Assembly: GCA_964634355.1 (NCBI GenBank)
Contig: CAZWIF010000009.1
Location: forward strand, 1 to 26,944
Source: CAKPSH01 sp964634355
GTDB taxonomy: Bacteria > Bacillota > Clostridia > TANB77 > CAG-508
Length of the DNA stretch: 26,944 nucleotides
Reading direction: 5' to 3'
Shown: positions 7,918-15,213 of the stretch, piece after piece
Layout of the letters: every line of letters starts with the position of its first letter
Numbering within the stretch: position 1 is the stretch's first letter
Program-made: the position numbers and the translations under genes
The notes under the pieces: model-generated
What the model was told of the DNA's origin: nothing
The model's input: the letters and a program-made list of their open reading frames with translations, nothing else
Database searches by the model: none

Positions 7918-8036
7918 AAATTTTGAAAAACTTTGTCTTGCGTTGTCAGATTTCGCAAATATTTTTTCGACATACAACAAGTATAGTTTCAAAAATATTT
8001 TCTCATCTTCCTAGCAATACTCGTTTTTGAAAATTT
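7918..8036. repeat. Long imperfect inverted-repeat element
   Basis: The left arm (7918-7968) begins AAATTTTGAAAAAC. The right arm (7990-8036) ends GTTTTTGAAAATTT, whose reverse complement differs from the left tip at one base. Aligned inward, the arms also share a TTGC block and an AAATATTTTT block, at roughly two-thirds identity by eye over about 48 bp. They surround a 20-nt centre (CGACATACAACAAGTATAG region). It contains no ORF and fills almost all of the gap between xth and the AI-2E gene. It would fold into a long hairpin in RNA or act as a small mobile palindrome. Confidence 0.6.
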
Positions 8037-8066
8037 TTCCTCCTTTCTTATTTGAATCATTAATTT

Positions 8067-8829
8067 CTAAAATTCTACTATTAATCCAACTGGACAGTGG
8101 TCACTTCCATATACATCACTATAAATCAAAGCATCTTTGATATTTTTTCCTATTGACTTTGATGTGATAAAATAATCTATTCTCCACCCTACATTTTTCT
8201 CACGTGCCTTAAACATATATGNNNNNNNNNNACCAAGTATATGCATTATCCTTTTCAGGATATAGATATCTAAAAGAATCTATAAAACCTGAATTTAATA
8301 ATTCTGTCATTTTCCTTCTTTCCTCGTTCGTAAAACCTGCATGTCCTACATTTGTTTTTGGATTTTTTAAATCTATTTCTTCATGTGCTACATTCAAATC
8401 TCCACAAAGAATTACAGGTTTCTTCTTATTCAATTCTAATAAATAATTTCTAAATTCATCCTCCCATGTCATTCTATAGTCTAATCTTTCAAGCTCTCTC
8501 TTTGCATTAGGAGTATAACAATTTACTATAAAAAACTTTTCAAACTCTAAAGTTATAACTCTACCCTCTTGGTCATGTTCTTCAATTCCTATTCCATAAT
8601 TAACATTTAATGGTTCTAATTTCGTAAAAATTGCCGTTCCTGAGTAACCTTTTTTTACTGCACTATTCCAATATTGTTTGTAACCATCAAAAAAGATTTC
8701 AGCTTGTCCTGGTTGCATCTTAGTTTCTTGTATACAAAATATATCAGCATTTTCCTTTTCAAAAAAATCATTAAATCCTTTTGTTATAGCAGCTCTTATT
8801 CCATTTACATTCCATGAAATCAATTTCAT
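8067..8829 (-). CDS. xth: Exodeoxyribonuclease III (AP endonuclease), interrupted by an assembly gap
   Basis: This is an ExoA/Xth-type base-excision-repair nuclease that cuts abasic sites and degrades one strand from 3' ends. It starts MKLISWNVNGIRAAI and shows IQETKMQ (metal-binding Glu), CGDLNVAHEEIDL (catalytic Asp and Asn) and, past the gap, GWRIDYF and YGSDHCPVG (catalytic Asp-His pair). A run of 10 Ns (8222-8231) interrupts the gene after AYTW. The sequence resumes in another frame as MFKAREKN and ends VGLIVEF at 8067. Joining both parts in frame gives a protein of about 251 residues, the usual size, so the gene is almost certainly intact. AGAGG precedes the ATG. A terminator lies directly upstream, so xth is probably read by readthrough or from a promoter inside the preceding gene. 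Confidence 0.93.
8222..8231. other. Assembly gap (10 N) within xth
   Basis: Ten Ns break the exonuclease III frame. Family conservation (TWWSYMF) and the flanking bases suggest that only GGT, three bases, is missing. The N count is therefore a placeholder and not the true gap length. Confidence 0.85.
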
Positions 8830-8850
8830 ATTTTTCTACCTCTAATTTCT

Positions 8851-8891
8851 AGAACAGAAAAACGTCCTTTAAGAGGACGTTTTTCTGTTCT
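8851..8891 (-). terminator. Terminator overlapping the stop codon of the 3D-domain gene
   Basis: A perfect 18-bp stem (8851-8868 with 8874-8891, core AACGTCCT/AGGACGTT) closes a 5-nt loop. On the minus strand TTTTTCTGTTCT follows the GC core. The stop codon of the upstream gene lies in the stem, and xth begins 21 bp past it. Confidence 0.9.
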
Positions 8892-9903
8892 ATTGTACAT
8901 ATACATAACACTCTAAGTTTCTTCTTCCAAAACTTACACATTCACTATACGTATCCATATAAATATCAATTTTATTATTTGTAATTGCACTTCCTCTATC
9001 TTGTACAACAAACCATCCTCCATTTGATTGGTTTGAAAAATATGGTATATATATAATAGTTCCTATTGGATATGCTGAACCCGCTGCAACCGTATACCAT
9101 GCTGCTGCTTTAGCACCTGAAGAAGTTACTCCATAAGATGGTGATGATGCACTCTTTCCACAAGTAGATGCTGTATACGCAGAAGCATTTAAGGTTTTCT
9201 TTACTGGCTCAATTCCATCAACTAATTGTGCTAATGCTGTACCACTTTGCGTTGTACTACTAGCTCTATAAGAAATTGAATTTCTAGTTGTTGTATTTAT
9301 AACCTCTTTTACAATCTCATCAATAGCCTCTTTAACTATTGTCTCGCTAATTACTGTCCTTTCTATTTCTATATCATTTTGATACTTAATTTTATATTCA
9401 ATTTGCTTTTCTCCAACTACTCCAGTTTGTACAGTTTTATAATTCTTTGAAGTGTTAGTAGTATCAACTATCTCTCCTGATGAATTAACAACATTATAAG
9501 CAATTTCTTCACTAACAGTAACTATCTTCTCTACAATTGTTGAATAAGTAGATAATAACTGTTCCATTGAAATATATTCACTCTCATCTGCTATAGTTAC
9601 TAATTCGGTAGGAGTAGTAGTAGACGTTATAGTTATTGTCGCATTACTATCTCCTATTTCTGCATCCAATGCGGGTAAAACATTTTCTGTTGGCAAAACT
9701 ATTATATGGTTTTCTTCTAATATTTCTGATACAACTTTTTTAGTTGTAATTACTTCAATCTGATAATTATCTGAAAGAACAATCGTGACTGTATTTAAAG
9801 TAGCCGTAGTAGCCCTTACACTTACACCAAGCATAAAAACCAATATAATTGTAATTAAAGCTATCTTTTTTATAGATAAAGATGCTTGTTCATTTTCCTT
9901 CAT
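8890..9903 (-). CDS. YabE-like cell-wall protein: DUF348, G5 and 3D domains
   Basis: This 337-residue secreted protein belongs to the YabE/resuscitation-factor-like group. A hydrophobic signal or anchor segment spans about residues 11-30. One DUF348-type repeat follows (about 35-95), then a G5 domain (about 120-200, with VQTGVVGEKQIEYKIKY), a short linker, and a C-terminal 3D domain (about 238-337). The 3D domain carries the expected aspartates in VVQDRGSAI and KIDIYMDTYSEC, and the start LNASAYTAS. Such 3D domains resemble lytic transglycosylase MltA and are thought to cleave peptidoglycan. In Bacillus yabE sits next to ksgA (rsmA); here rsmA is 4.4 kb away beyond an ABC transporter. The AGAGGAGG site lies 13 nt from the ATG. 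A perfect promoter drives it and a terminator closes it. Confidence 0.92.
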   Translation of the reverse strand: MKENEQASLSIKKIALITIILVFMLGVSVRATTATLNTVTIVLSDNYQIEVITTKKVVSEILEENHIIVLPTENVLPALDAEIGDSNATITITSTTTPTELVTIADESEYISMEQLLSTYSTIVEKIVTVSEEIAYNVVNSSGEIVDTTNTSKNYKTVQTGVVGEKQIEYKIKYQNDIEIERTVISETIVKEAIDEIVKEVINTTTRNSISYRASSTTQSGTALAQLVDGIEPVKKTLNASAYTASTCGKSASSPSYGVTSSGAKAAAWYTVAAGSAYPIGTIIYIPYFSNQSNGGWFVVQDRGSAITNNKIDIYMDTYSECVSFGRRNLECYVYVQ

Positions 9904-9936
9904 AAGTGATTTTATACCTCCTCTTTAGATAGGTTG

Positions 9937-9965
9937 ATTATACTATTAATCACAATTCTTGTCAA
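9937..9965 (-). promoter_or_regulatory. Consensus promoter of the 3D-domain gene
   Basis: On the minus strand TTGACA (9960-9965), a 17-bp spacer and TATAAT (9937-9942) match the sigma-A consensus at every position. This predicts strong constitutive expression unless a repressor intervenes. Confidence 0.9.
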
Positions 9966-10052
9966 CTTTTTTTCATTTCTCTTTTTCCCTTGTATTTCTA
10001 GGGAAACAGCATTTTTTGAGAATTTTCCACAAAAAAATTTACAATTTATCTG

Positions 10053-11879
10053 TTACACTGCTTCTTCATTTAATCCTGTATACATTCTATAATACATTCC
10101 TCTTTTCTTTATTAATTCCGTATGTGTTCCTTGTTCTTGGATAGTACCATCATCCACAACAATAATCTTATCAGCATTAACAATCGTTGATAGTCTATGT
10201 GCAATTACAAAACTTGTTCTTCCTTTTAATAATTTTTGCATAGCTTCTTGTATCTTAACCTCCATACGTGTATCTACATTACTTGTAGCTTCATCCAATA
10301 CTAATATTTGAGGGTTATTTAAAATTACTCTAGCAATATTCAATAATTGTGCCTGACCCTTTGATATATTTCCTGCATCTTCAGACAAGATTGTATCATA
10401 ACCATGTGGAAGCCTTTTAATAAATGAATGTGCATTCGCTAGCTTTGCAGCTTCTATTATCTCTTCATCTGTTGCCTCTAATTTTCCAAATCTTATATTT
10501 TCTTTCACAGTTTCATTAAATAACACTGTATCCTGCAAAACAATTCCCAATGAATCTCTTAAAGATTCTTTATCTACATCTTTTACGTTTTTTCCATCAA
10601 TTAATATTTCTCCACTTGTAACATCATAAAATCTAGTTAATAGATTAATAATTGTTGTCTTCCCAGCACCAGTAGGTCCAACAATAGCTATGGTTTGACC
10701 AGGTTCAGCAATCAAACTAATATCTTTTAAAGTTGGTTTGTCGTTATTATCATATTGATAACTTACATGCTTGAATTCGACTAGACCTTTTATTTCTCCT
10801 ATTTCAGGTTTTCCTATATTTTCAGGGAACTCAACCTTTTCATCTATAATTTGAAATACCCTTTCAGCCCCTGCAAGTCCTGCCTGTATTACATTAAATT
10901 GGTTTGATATTTCAGTGATTGGTCTTGAATACTCTTTTGAAAATTTAGTATACAAAGCAATTGTTCCTACACTTATTTTTCCATTTATACACATAATTCC
11001 AGATACTATTGCAGTTATTGCCGTACTTATATTGCTTATATTTCCCATTGCTGGCATTATTGTTCCAGCAATAGCTTGAGCTTTAAAACCTTCTTTTCTC
11101 AATAACTCATTCTTATCATTAAATCCTGATTTTACATCTTCTTCTTTATTAAATGCCTTTATTACCTTTTGTCCTGATACATATTCCTCAATATATGCAT
11201 TAACTTCAGCTAAGGCCTGTTGTTGTTTAATAAATTGTTGCCTATTTATTTTCGCTATCTTACTTACAACAAACAACATTAGCGGTAATGCTAATAAATT
11301 AATAAGTGCTAATAACGGACTTATAACTATCATAGCAACCAGCGTACCAATCAGCGTTAAGGCTCCTGAAATCATTTGATTTACGCTTGTATTTAGTGCA
11401 TTACTAACATTGTCAATATCGTTAACAATTCTACTCATTAATTCTCCATATGGATGAGTATCAAAATATCTAATTGGCATTTTCTCAATCTTTGCAAACA
11501 AATCCTTTCTCATATCTTTTACAGCTTTTTGAGCTACTGTAATCATAATTCTTGATTGTGCATATGAGAAAACTGCTACCGCTATTGCAATTAATATATA
11601 TAACATCATCATCTTAAAAAATGCTATTTTTAAAGACCAGTCCTCTGGACTCTCTATTATTGGTACTATATAATCATCAATAATTGGCTGAAGTAGCATA
11701 GACGTAGCCAAATTCGCAACCACATATAAAATTATAAATACAATCACTAATATTAGCCATTTTCTTTGATGTTCCACATATTTCATTAATCTTTTCAAAG
11801 TACCTTTTACATCTTTAGCTTTATCAAGATTAACACTCATTGGTCCTCTTCCACCAGGTCCTATTTTTGCCTCTGCCAT
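10053..11879 (-). CDS. ABC exporter half-transporter, catalytic-site subunit
   Basis: This 608-residue MsbA/LmrD-type protein has a Gly-rich N-terminal stretch (GPGGRGPM), six transmembrane helices (about 40-330) and an ATPase domain. Motifs are Walker A GPTGAGKT (about 401), Q-loop LQDTVLF, signature NISKGQ (about 504), Walker B LVLDEATS with the catalytic Glu, and H-loop IAHRLST. The signature is altered (LSGGQ to ISKGQ) while Walker B and the H-loop are intact. This is the typical division of labour in a heterodimer whose partner is the upstream gene. The start at 11879 is preferred because AAGGA lies 9 nt upstream; an ATG two codons earlier is too close. It lies 107 bp after the partner's stop and should be in the same operon. 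The substrate (drug, lipid or peptide) cannot be told. Confidence 0.93.
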   Translation of the reverse strand: MAEAKIGPGGRGPMSVNLDKAKDVKGTLKRLMKYVEHQRKWLILVIVFIILYVVANLATSMLLQPIIDDYIVPIIESPEDWSLKIAFFKMMMLYILIAIAVAVFSYAQSRIMITVAQKAVKDMRKDLFAKIEKMPIRYFDTHPYGELMSRIVNDIDNVSNALNTSVNQMISGALTLIGTLVAMIVISPLLALINLLALPLMLFVVSKIAKINRQQFIKQQQALAEVNAYIEEYVSGQKVIKAFNKEEDVKSGFNDKNELLRKEGFKAQAIAGTIMPAMGNISNISTAITAIVSGIMCINGKISVGTIALYTKFSKEYSRPITEISNQFNVIQAGLAGAERVFQIIDEKVEFPENIGKPEIGEIKGLVEFKHVSYQYDNNDKPTLKDISLIAEPGQTIAIVGPTGAGKTTIINLLTRFYDVTSGEILIDGKNVKDVDKESLRDSLGIVLQDTVLFNETVKENIRFGKLEATDEEIIEAAKLANAHSFIKRLPHGYDTILSEDAGNISKGQAQLLNIARVILNNPQILVLDEATSNVDTRMEVKIQEAMQKLLKGRTSFVIAHRLSTIVNADKIIVVDDGTIQEQGTHTELIKKRGMYYRMYTGLNEEAV

Positions 11880-11986
11880 ATTCATCTTTCCTTTCTAACA
11901 TCTGTTGTTCATTTTTGAACCTCTCATCTTAGGTCATCCTGTAGGAATCACCATCTTAGATAACCCGATTTTTACAATTATTCAGC

Positions 11987-13708
11987 CTAGTCTTGTTCCA
12001 TAACCTCTTTTTGTGAATTATATATTTCTTGGTATACCTCGTTATTTTTCATTAATTCTTCATGTGTGCCTATTCCTACAACAGTTCCGTCATCAACAAC
12101 AATAACTAAATCGGCATCCTTACAACTGCTTATCTTTTGTACAATTAGAAATATTGTTGTATTCTTAAACTCCTTATTTAAAGCTTTTCTTAACTCTATT
12201 TCTGTTCTACTATCTAAAGCACTAACACTATCATCTAAAATTAACACTTTGGGATTCTTTATTAACGCTCTTGCTATAGCAAGTCTTTGTTTCTGTCCAC
12301 CTGAAAAATTTGCTCCACGTTGTTCAACAGTACTTTCATATTGTTCAGGCAATTTCTCAATATACTCATCAATTTGGGCAACCTTGCAAGCATGTTTTAT
12401 TTCCTCTAAAGTCGCGTCTTTCTTTCCCCACCTAATATTTTCTGAAATTGTTCCTTTAAACAATCTATTTTCTTGTGGTACCATTCCAATGGCATCTCTT
12501 AAAGTCTGAATATCATAATCTCTAACATCTACATCATCAATTTTAACATACCCATCAGTTACATCATAAAATCTTGGCATTAGATTAACTAATGTAGATT
12601 TTCCTGTTCCTGTAGAACCTATAATTGCTACTGTTGTTCCAGGTTGTATAGTAAATTTAATATTCTCTAATATAGCCTCTCCTTCATCATCTGTAAACTC
12701 AAATTTATTAATATTATACTCAACCTTACCAGCCTCGATTTTCTTATTGAGTGCTTTCTCACTATTCTTAATCTCTGGTTTTTGTTCTAACACCTCTGCT
12801 ATACGGTCTGACGCTGCCTTTGACCTTGAAAAATTCATAAATACCATTGATAGCATTATTAAAGACATTAATGTTATTGTAATATATGTAATTGATGCAC
12901 TTATCGATCCAACTTCAATTGTTCCATTACCGCCAATTATTAAAACTGCTGCAACAGCCAAATTCATAACTATCATTACAACAGGCATTAAAAATACCAT
13001 TATTCTATAACTTTTTATGTTTGTATTCATCAAATCTGAATTTGCTTTTTCAAATCTCTCATTCTCGAAATCTTCTCTAACAAATGATTTTACCACTCTA
13101 GCCCCTATTAAATTCTCCCTCATTACTGCATTAACCTTATCAATCTTTTGTTGAACTATCTTAAATAAAGGAAAGGCTTTTGTTATAATAAATAACATTA
13201 GAACTGCAATAATAGGTAAGATAGCAACGAAAACTAGTGCAAGTTTTGGACTAATTATAACTGTCATTACTACTCCACCTAATAACATAAAAGGTGATCT
13301 AATAAACATTCTTAACATCATTTGAACTAGGTTTACCAATATCTCAACATCATTTGTTAATCTTGTTACTAAAGAAGATGTATTAAATTTATTTATATCC
13401 GCAAAAGAAAATTCTTGTATTTTAGATATTAAATCCTTTCTTAAATTTGCTCCATATCCATATGCAGCTTTTGATGAAAAATACATTGCTAGAAATCCAC
13501 CTATCATTGAAGCAATTGCAGCTAATATCATTAGGATTCCTGCCTTAGTTATATATCCAACATCATTATTGGCAATTCCCACATCTATAATTTGTGATAT
13601 AAAATATGGTTGTACCATTGACCCCAAAGTATCAATTATTATAAATATTGGTGCTAAAAAAGCAAATAACCAATATCCTTTCATATATTTCTTTAAGAGT
13701 TTAAACAT
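11987..13708 (-). CDS. ABC exporter half-transporter, degenerate-site subunit
   Basis: This 573-residue half-transporter resembles LmrC/YheI-type subunits. Six transmembrane helices (about 10-300) precede an ATPase domain with Walker A GSTGTGKST (about 363), VPQENRLF as Q-loop, a canonical signature FSGGQKQRLAIARA (about 468), Walker B LILDDS (about 489) and IVQKIS where the H-loop should be. The catalytic Glu after Walker B is Asp and the switch His is Gln. Both changes mark the non-hydrolysing site of heterodimeric exporters such as TM287/288. Its good signature completes the active site of the partner protein. The start at 13708 is chosen because AGAGGG (13719-13724) lies 10 nt upstream; a TTG at 13729 would place that site inside the gene. 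It is the first gene of the pair. Confidence 0.93.
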   Translation of the reverse strand: MFKLLKKYMKGYWLFAFLAPIFIIIDTLGSMVQPYFISQIIDVGIANNDVGYITKAGILMILAAIASMIGGFLAMYFSSKAAYGYGANLRKDLISKIQEFSFADINKFNTSSLVTRLTNDVEILVNLVQMMLRMFIRSPFMLLGGVVMTVIISPKLALVFVAILPIIAVLMLFIITKAFPLFKIVQQKIDKVNAVMRENLIGARVVKSFVREDFENERFEKANSDLMNTNIKSYRIMVFLMPVVMIVMNLAVAAVLIIGGNGTIEVGSISASITYITITLMSLIMLSMVFMNFSRSKAASDRIAEVLEQKPEIKNSEKALNKKIEAGKVEYNINKFEFTDDEGEAILENIKFTIQPGTTVAIIGSTGTGKSTLVNLMPRFYDVTDGYVKIDDVDVRDYDIQTLRDAIGMVPQENRLFKGTISENIRWGKKDATLEEIKHACKVAQIDEYIEKLPEQYESTVEQRGANFSGGQKQRLAIARALIKNPKVLILDDSVSALDSRTEIELRKALNKEFKNTTIFLIVQKISSCKDADLVIVVDDGTVVGIGTHEELMKNNEVYQEIYNSQKEVMEQD

Positions 13709-13747
13709 TAATTTCATTCCCTCTTTCAATTTGTGTAATAATTTCGT

Positions 13748-13777
13748 ATTATACCATATCTTATATATGAAATAAAA
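13748..13777 (-). promoter_or_regulatory. Extended -10 promoter of the ABC exporter pair
   Basis: On the minus strand TGGTATAAT gives an extended -10 box (TATAAT at 13748-13753). The -35 region (TTTTAT or TTTATT at 13771-13777) is weak, as expected for extended -10 promoters. Confidence 0.6.
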
Positions 13778-13778
13778 G

Positions 13779-13815
13779 AAAAAATGTGAATTTTCATAAA
13801 ATTTTCACATTTTTT
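13779..13815. other. AT-rich hairpin upstream of the ABC exporter
   Basis: A 12-bp inverted repeat (AAAAAATGTGAA at 13779-13790, TTCACATTTTTT at 13804-13815) can extend through a TTTT/AAAA inner stem. It resembles a weak bidirectional terminator or an operator. It abuts the left end of the MITE-like element and overlaps the upstream edge of the ABC promoter. Confidence 0.5.
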
Positions 13816-14023
13816 ACAATTCACAGCATATGAAGATTGCTGGGTGAATTCTAATATAAATTATTAAATCCATTCGTTCTCTAAGGCGTTTAAGATACCG
13901 AATATTCCTATTATAGATACACACTCTAAGGACATACTGTGAATAAATACACGGGGGTCGAACTCATTACTTAATAATTATATTAGAATTCCCTTATATT
14001 AATAAAAATAGCTGTGAATTGTA
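13815..14023. mobile_element. MITE-like element with terminal inverted repeats and TA target duplication
   Basis: The outer ends are perfect inverted repeats, CAATTCACAGC (13817-13827) and GCTGTGAATTG (14011-14021), each flanked by TA. This is the insertion footprint of Tc1/mariner-IS630-type elements. A second conserved inverted block, GAATTCTAATATAA plus TTATTAA, lies inside each arm (13846 onward and up to 13991). The 205-bp element has no ORF. Its centre holds two CTCTAAGG direct repeats (13879-13886 and 13924-13931). A second copy of the end starts at 26894 and matches the right arm almost base for base. It lies in a 600-bp region without genes between rsmA and the ABC exporter. Confidence 0.75.
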
Positions 14024-14060
14024 ACTATTTTCTTCTTTATAATTTTCAATCATTATTATC

Positions 14061-14132
14061 ATCCCAATATTTTTTCTGGAAAATTGGAACGTTTTTCCCA
14101 TTTCTATAAAATAAATTGTTGTTTGTTGGGAT
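14061..14132. other. Nested inverted repeats in gene-free region
   Basis: An outer pair ATCCCAA (14061-14067) and TTGGGAT (14126-14132) surrounds an inner pair GGAAAA (14078-14083) and TTTTCC (14093-14098). No promoter, ORF or poly-T tail goes with it. It may be a structured RNA, a decayed mobile end, or chance. Confidence 0.3.
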
Positions 14133-14157
14133 AATTAAATAAATATATTATTTTCTC

Positions 14158-14292
14158 TGTAGGGGCAGGCCTTGCGTCTGCCCATTTTTAATATTTACAA
14201 TATATTTAAAATATTTGTATTATTTATTTTAAATGTATTTATTTAAAACAAAATTAAATTCTCAACGGGCGGACGCGAGGCCCGCCCCTACA
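14158..14292. repeat. GC-rich terminal-inverted-repeat element
   Basis: The 26-bp left end (14158-14183, starting TGTAGGGGCAGGCC) and the right end (14267-14292, reverse complement starting TGTAGGGGCGGGCC) match at 23 of 26 positions, and all three differences are transitions. Each end is itself a small palindrome (GGGCAG with CTGCCC; GGGCGG with CCGCCC). The 83-bp interior is nearly pure AT and has no ORF. The GC-rich arms contrast sharply with the genome around them, and a related piece lies at 6216. It follows rsmA and could also stop transcription. Confidence 0.65.
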
Positions 14293-14320
14293 TTCTCACA
14301 TCTCATTTCTCGCATCTCAC
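14293..14320. repeat. Two-copy 13- to 14-bp tandem repeat beside the GC-rich element
   Basis: On the minus strand TGAGATGCGAGAA is followed directly by ATGAGATGTGAGAA, between the rsmA stop and the right end of the GC-rich element. Confidence 0.5.
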
Positions 14321-14327
14321 CTACAAA

Positions 14328-15179
14328 TTATAATTTATTAGCAATATTTGCAAAATCTTGCAAACTCAATTCTTCTCCTCTTGCTTTTTCATTAATATTG
14401 AGCTCGGCTAAAATTTTCCTTATTTGTTCTTTACCACTGAACAAATCACACTTAGATAATGCATTAATCAAAGTTTTTCTCCTTTGCATAAATGCATACT
14501 TAATAATCTTAAACAAATTTTTCTCATTTTTAACTTTTACTGGTGGTTCTTTTCTTATTCTTAGATTAATTACTTCTGAATCCACCTCTGGTGCTGGTAT
14601 AAAAGAAGTATATGGTACCATTAAAACCTTTTCCGCTTCAGCATAATAAAATACAGAATATGTAATCGCACCACTTAATTTTCCTCCAGGTATCTCGCAC
14701 AATCTATCAGCCACCTCTTTTTGTATCATTACTGTAATGCTCTCAAAGTCACCTTTTTCTTCTAAAAGTTTCATTATTATTGGTGTTGTTATATAATATG
14801 GTAAATTTGCTACAACCTTCGCACTCTTTACTCCATTATGTTTTTTTTCATCTCGAATAATCGAATTCAACTCCACTTTTAATACATCTTGATTTATAAT
14901 CTCCAGATTGTCATATAAAGCAAATCTATCCTTTAATATCCTTATCATTCTATCATCTAATTCAATCGCAATAACCTTTTTGGCTTTTTTCAATAGTTCA
15001 TTAGTTAAAGTTCCAAGCCCTGGACCTATCTCTATAACCAAATCCTCACTAGAAATGTTTGCACTCTCTACAATCTTTTCAACTACACTATCATCTATTA
15101 AAAAATTCTGTCCCAATGATTTATTTGCATAAATCCCATATTTCTTCATTATAAACTTTGTTTCGTCCAGTAAATTCAT
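14328..15179 (-). CDS. rsmA: 16S rRNA (adenine1518/1519-N6)-dimethyltransferase
   Basis: This 283-residue KsgA/RsmA protein dimethylates two adjacent adenines in helix 45 of 16S rRNA during small-subunit maturation. The N-terminal motif KSLGQNFLID (about 20-29) is diagnostic. The SAM-binding loop is EIGPGLGTLT (50-59), AIELDD (71-76) follows, and the catalytic motif IV is NLPYYI (125-130). The C-terminal helical domain, with FMQRRKTLINAL, is complete. GGAGG lies 4 nt upstream of the ATG. It is the last gene of the mfd unit, 34 bp after the methyltransferase gene. The stop codon lies in an AT motif (14322-14336) whose 15 bases also occur at the very start of the window, just past rnhB. Confidence 0.97.
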   Translation of the reverse strand: MNLLDETKFIMKKYGIYANKSLGQNFLIDDSVVEKIVESANISSEDLVIEIGPGLGTLTNELLKKAKKVIAIELDDRMIRILKDRFALYDNLEIINQDVLKVELNSIIRDEKKHNGVKSAKVVANLPYYITTPIIMKLLEEKGDFESITVMIQKEVADRLCEIPGGKLSGAITYSVFYYAEAEKVLMVPYTSFIPAPEVDSEVINLRIRKEPPVKVKNEKNLFKIIKYAFMQRRKTLINALSKCDLFSGKEQIRKILAELNINEKARGEELSLQDFANIANKL

Positions 15180-15213
15180 ATTTCCTCCATTTATTTTCTC
15201 GATTTAATTTTCA

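Noticed and set aside
9984..10006. TTTCCCT/AGGGAAA hairpin downstream of the ABC exporter gene
   Set aside because: The stem is 7 bp and no U-run follows on either strand in the right place, so I do not call it a terminator.
13952..13966. GGGGGTCGAACTC, resembling a tRNA T-arm
   Set aside because: No acceptor stem, D-arm or anticodon arm can be placed around it. It lies in the interior of the MITE-like element.
14233..14646. Plus-strand frame of 137 codons overlapping rsmA
   Set aside because: It is antisense to the well-supported rsmA gene, starts in the AT core of the GC-rich repeat, and has no ribosome binding site.
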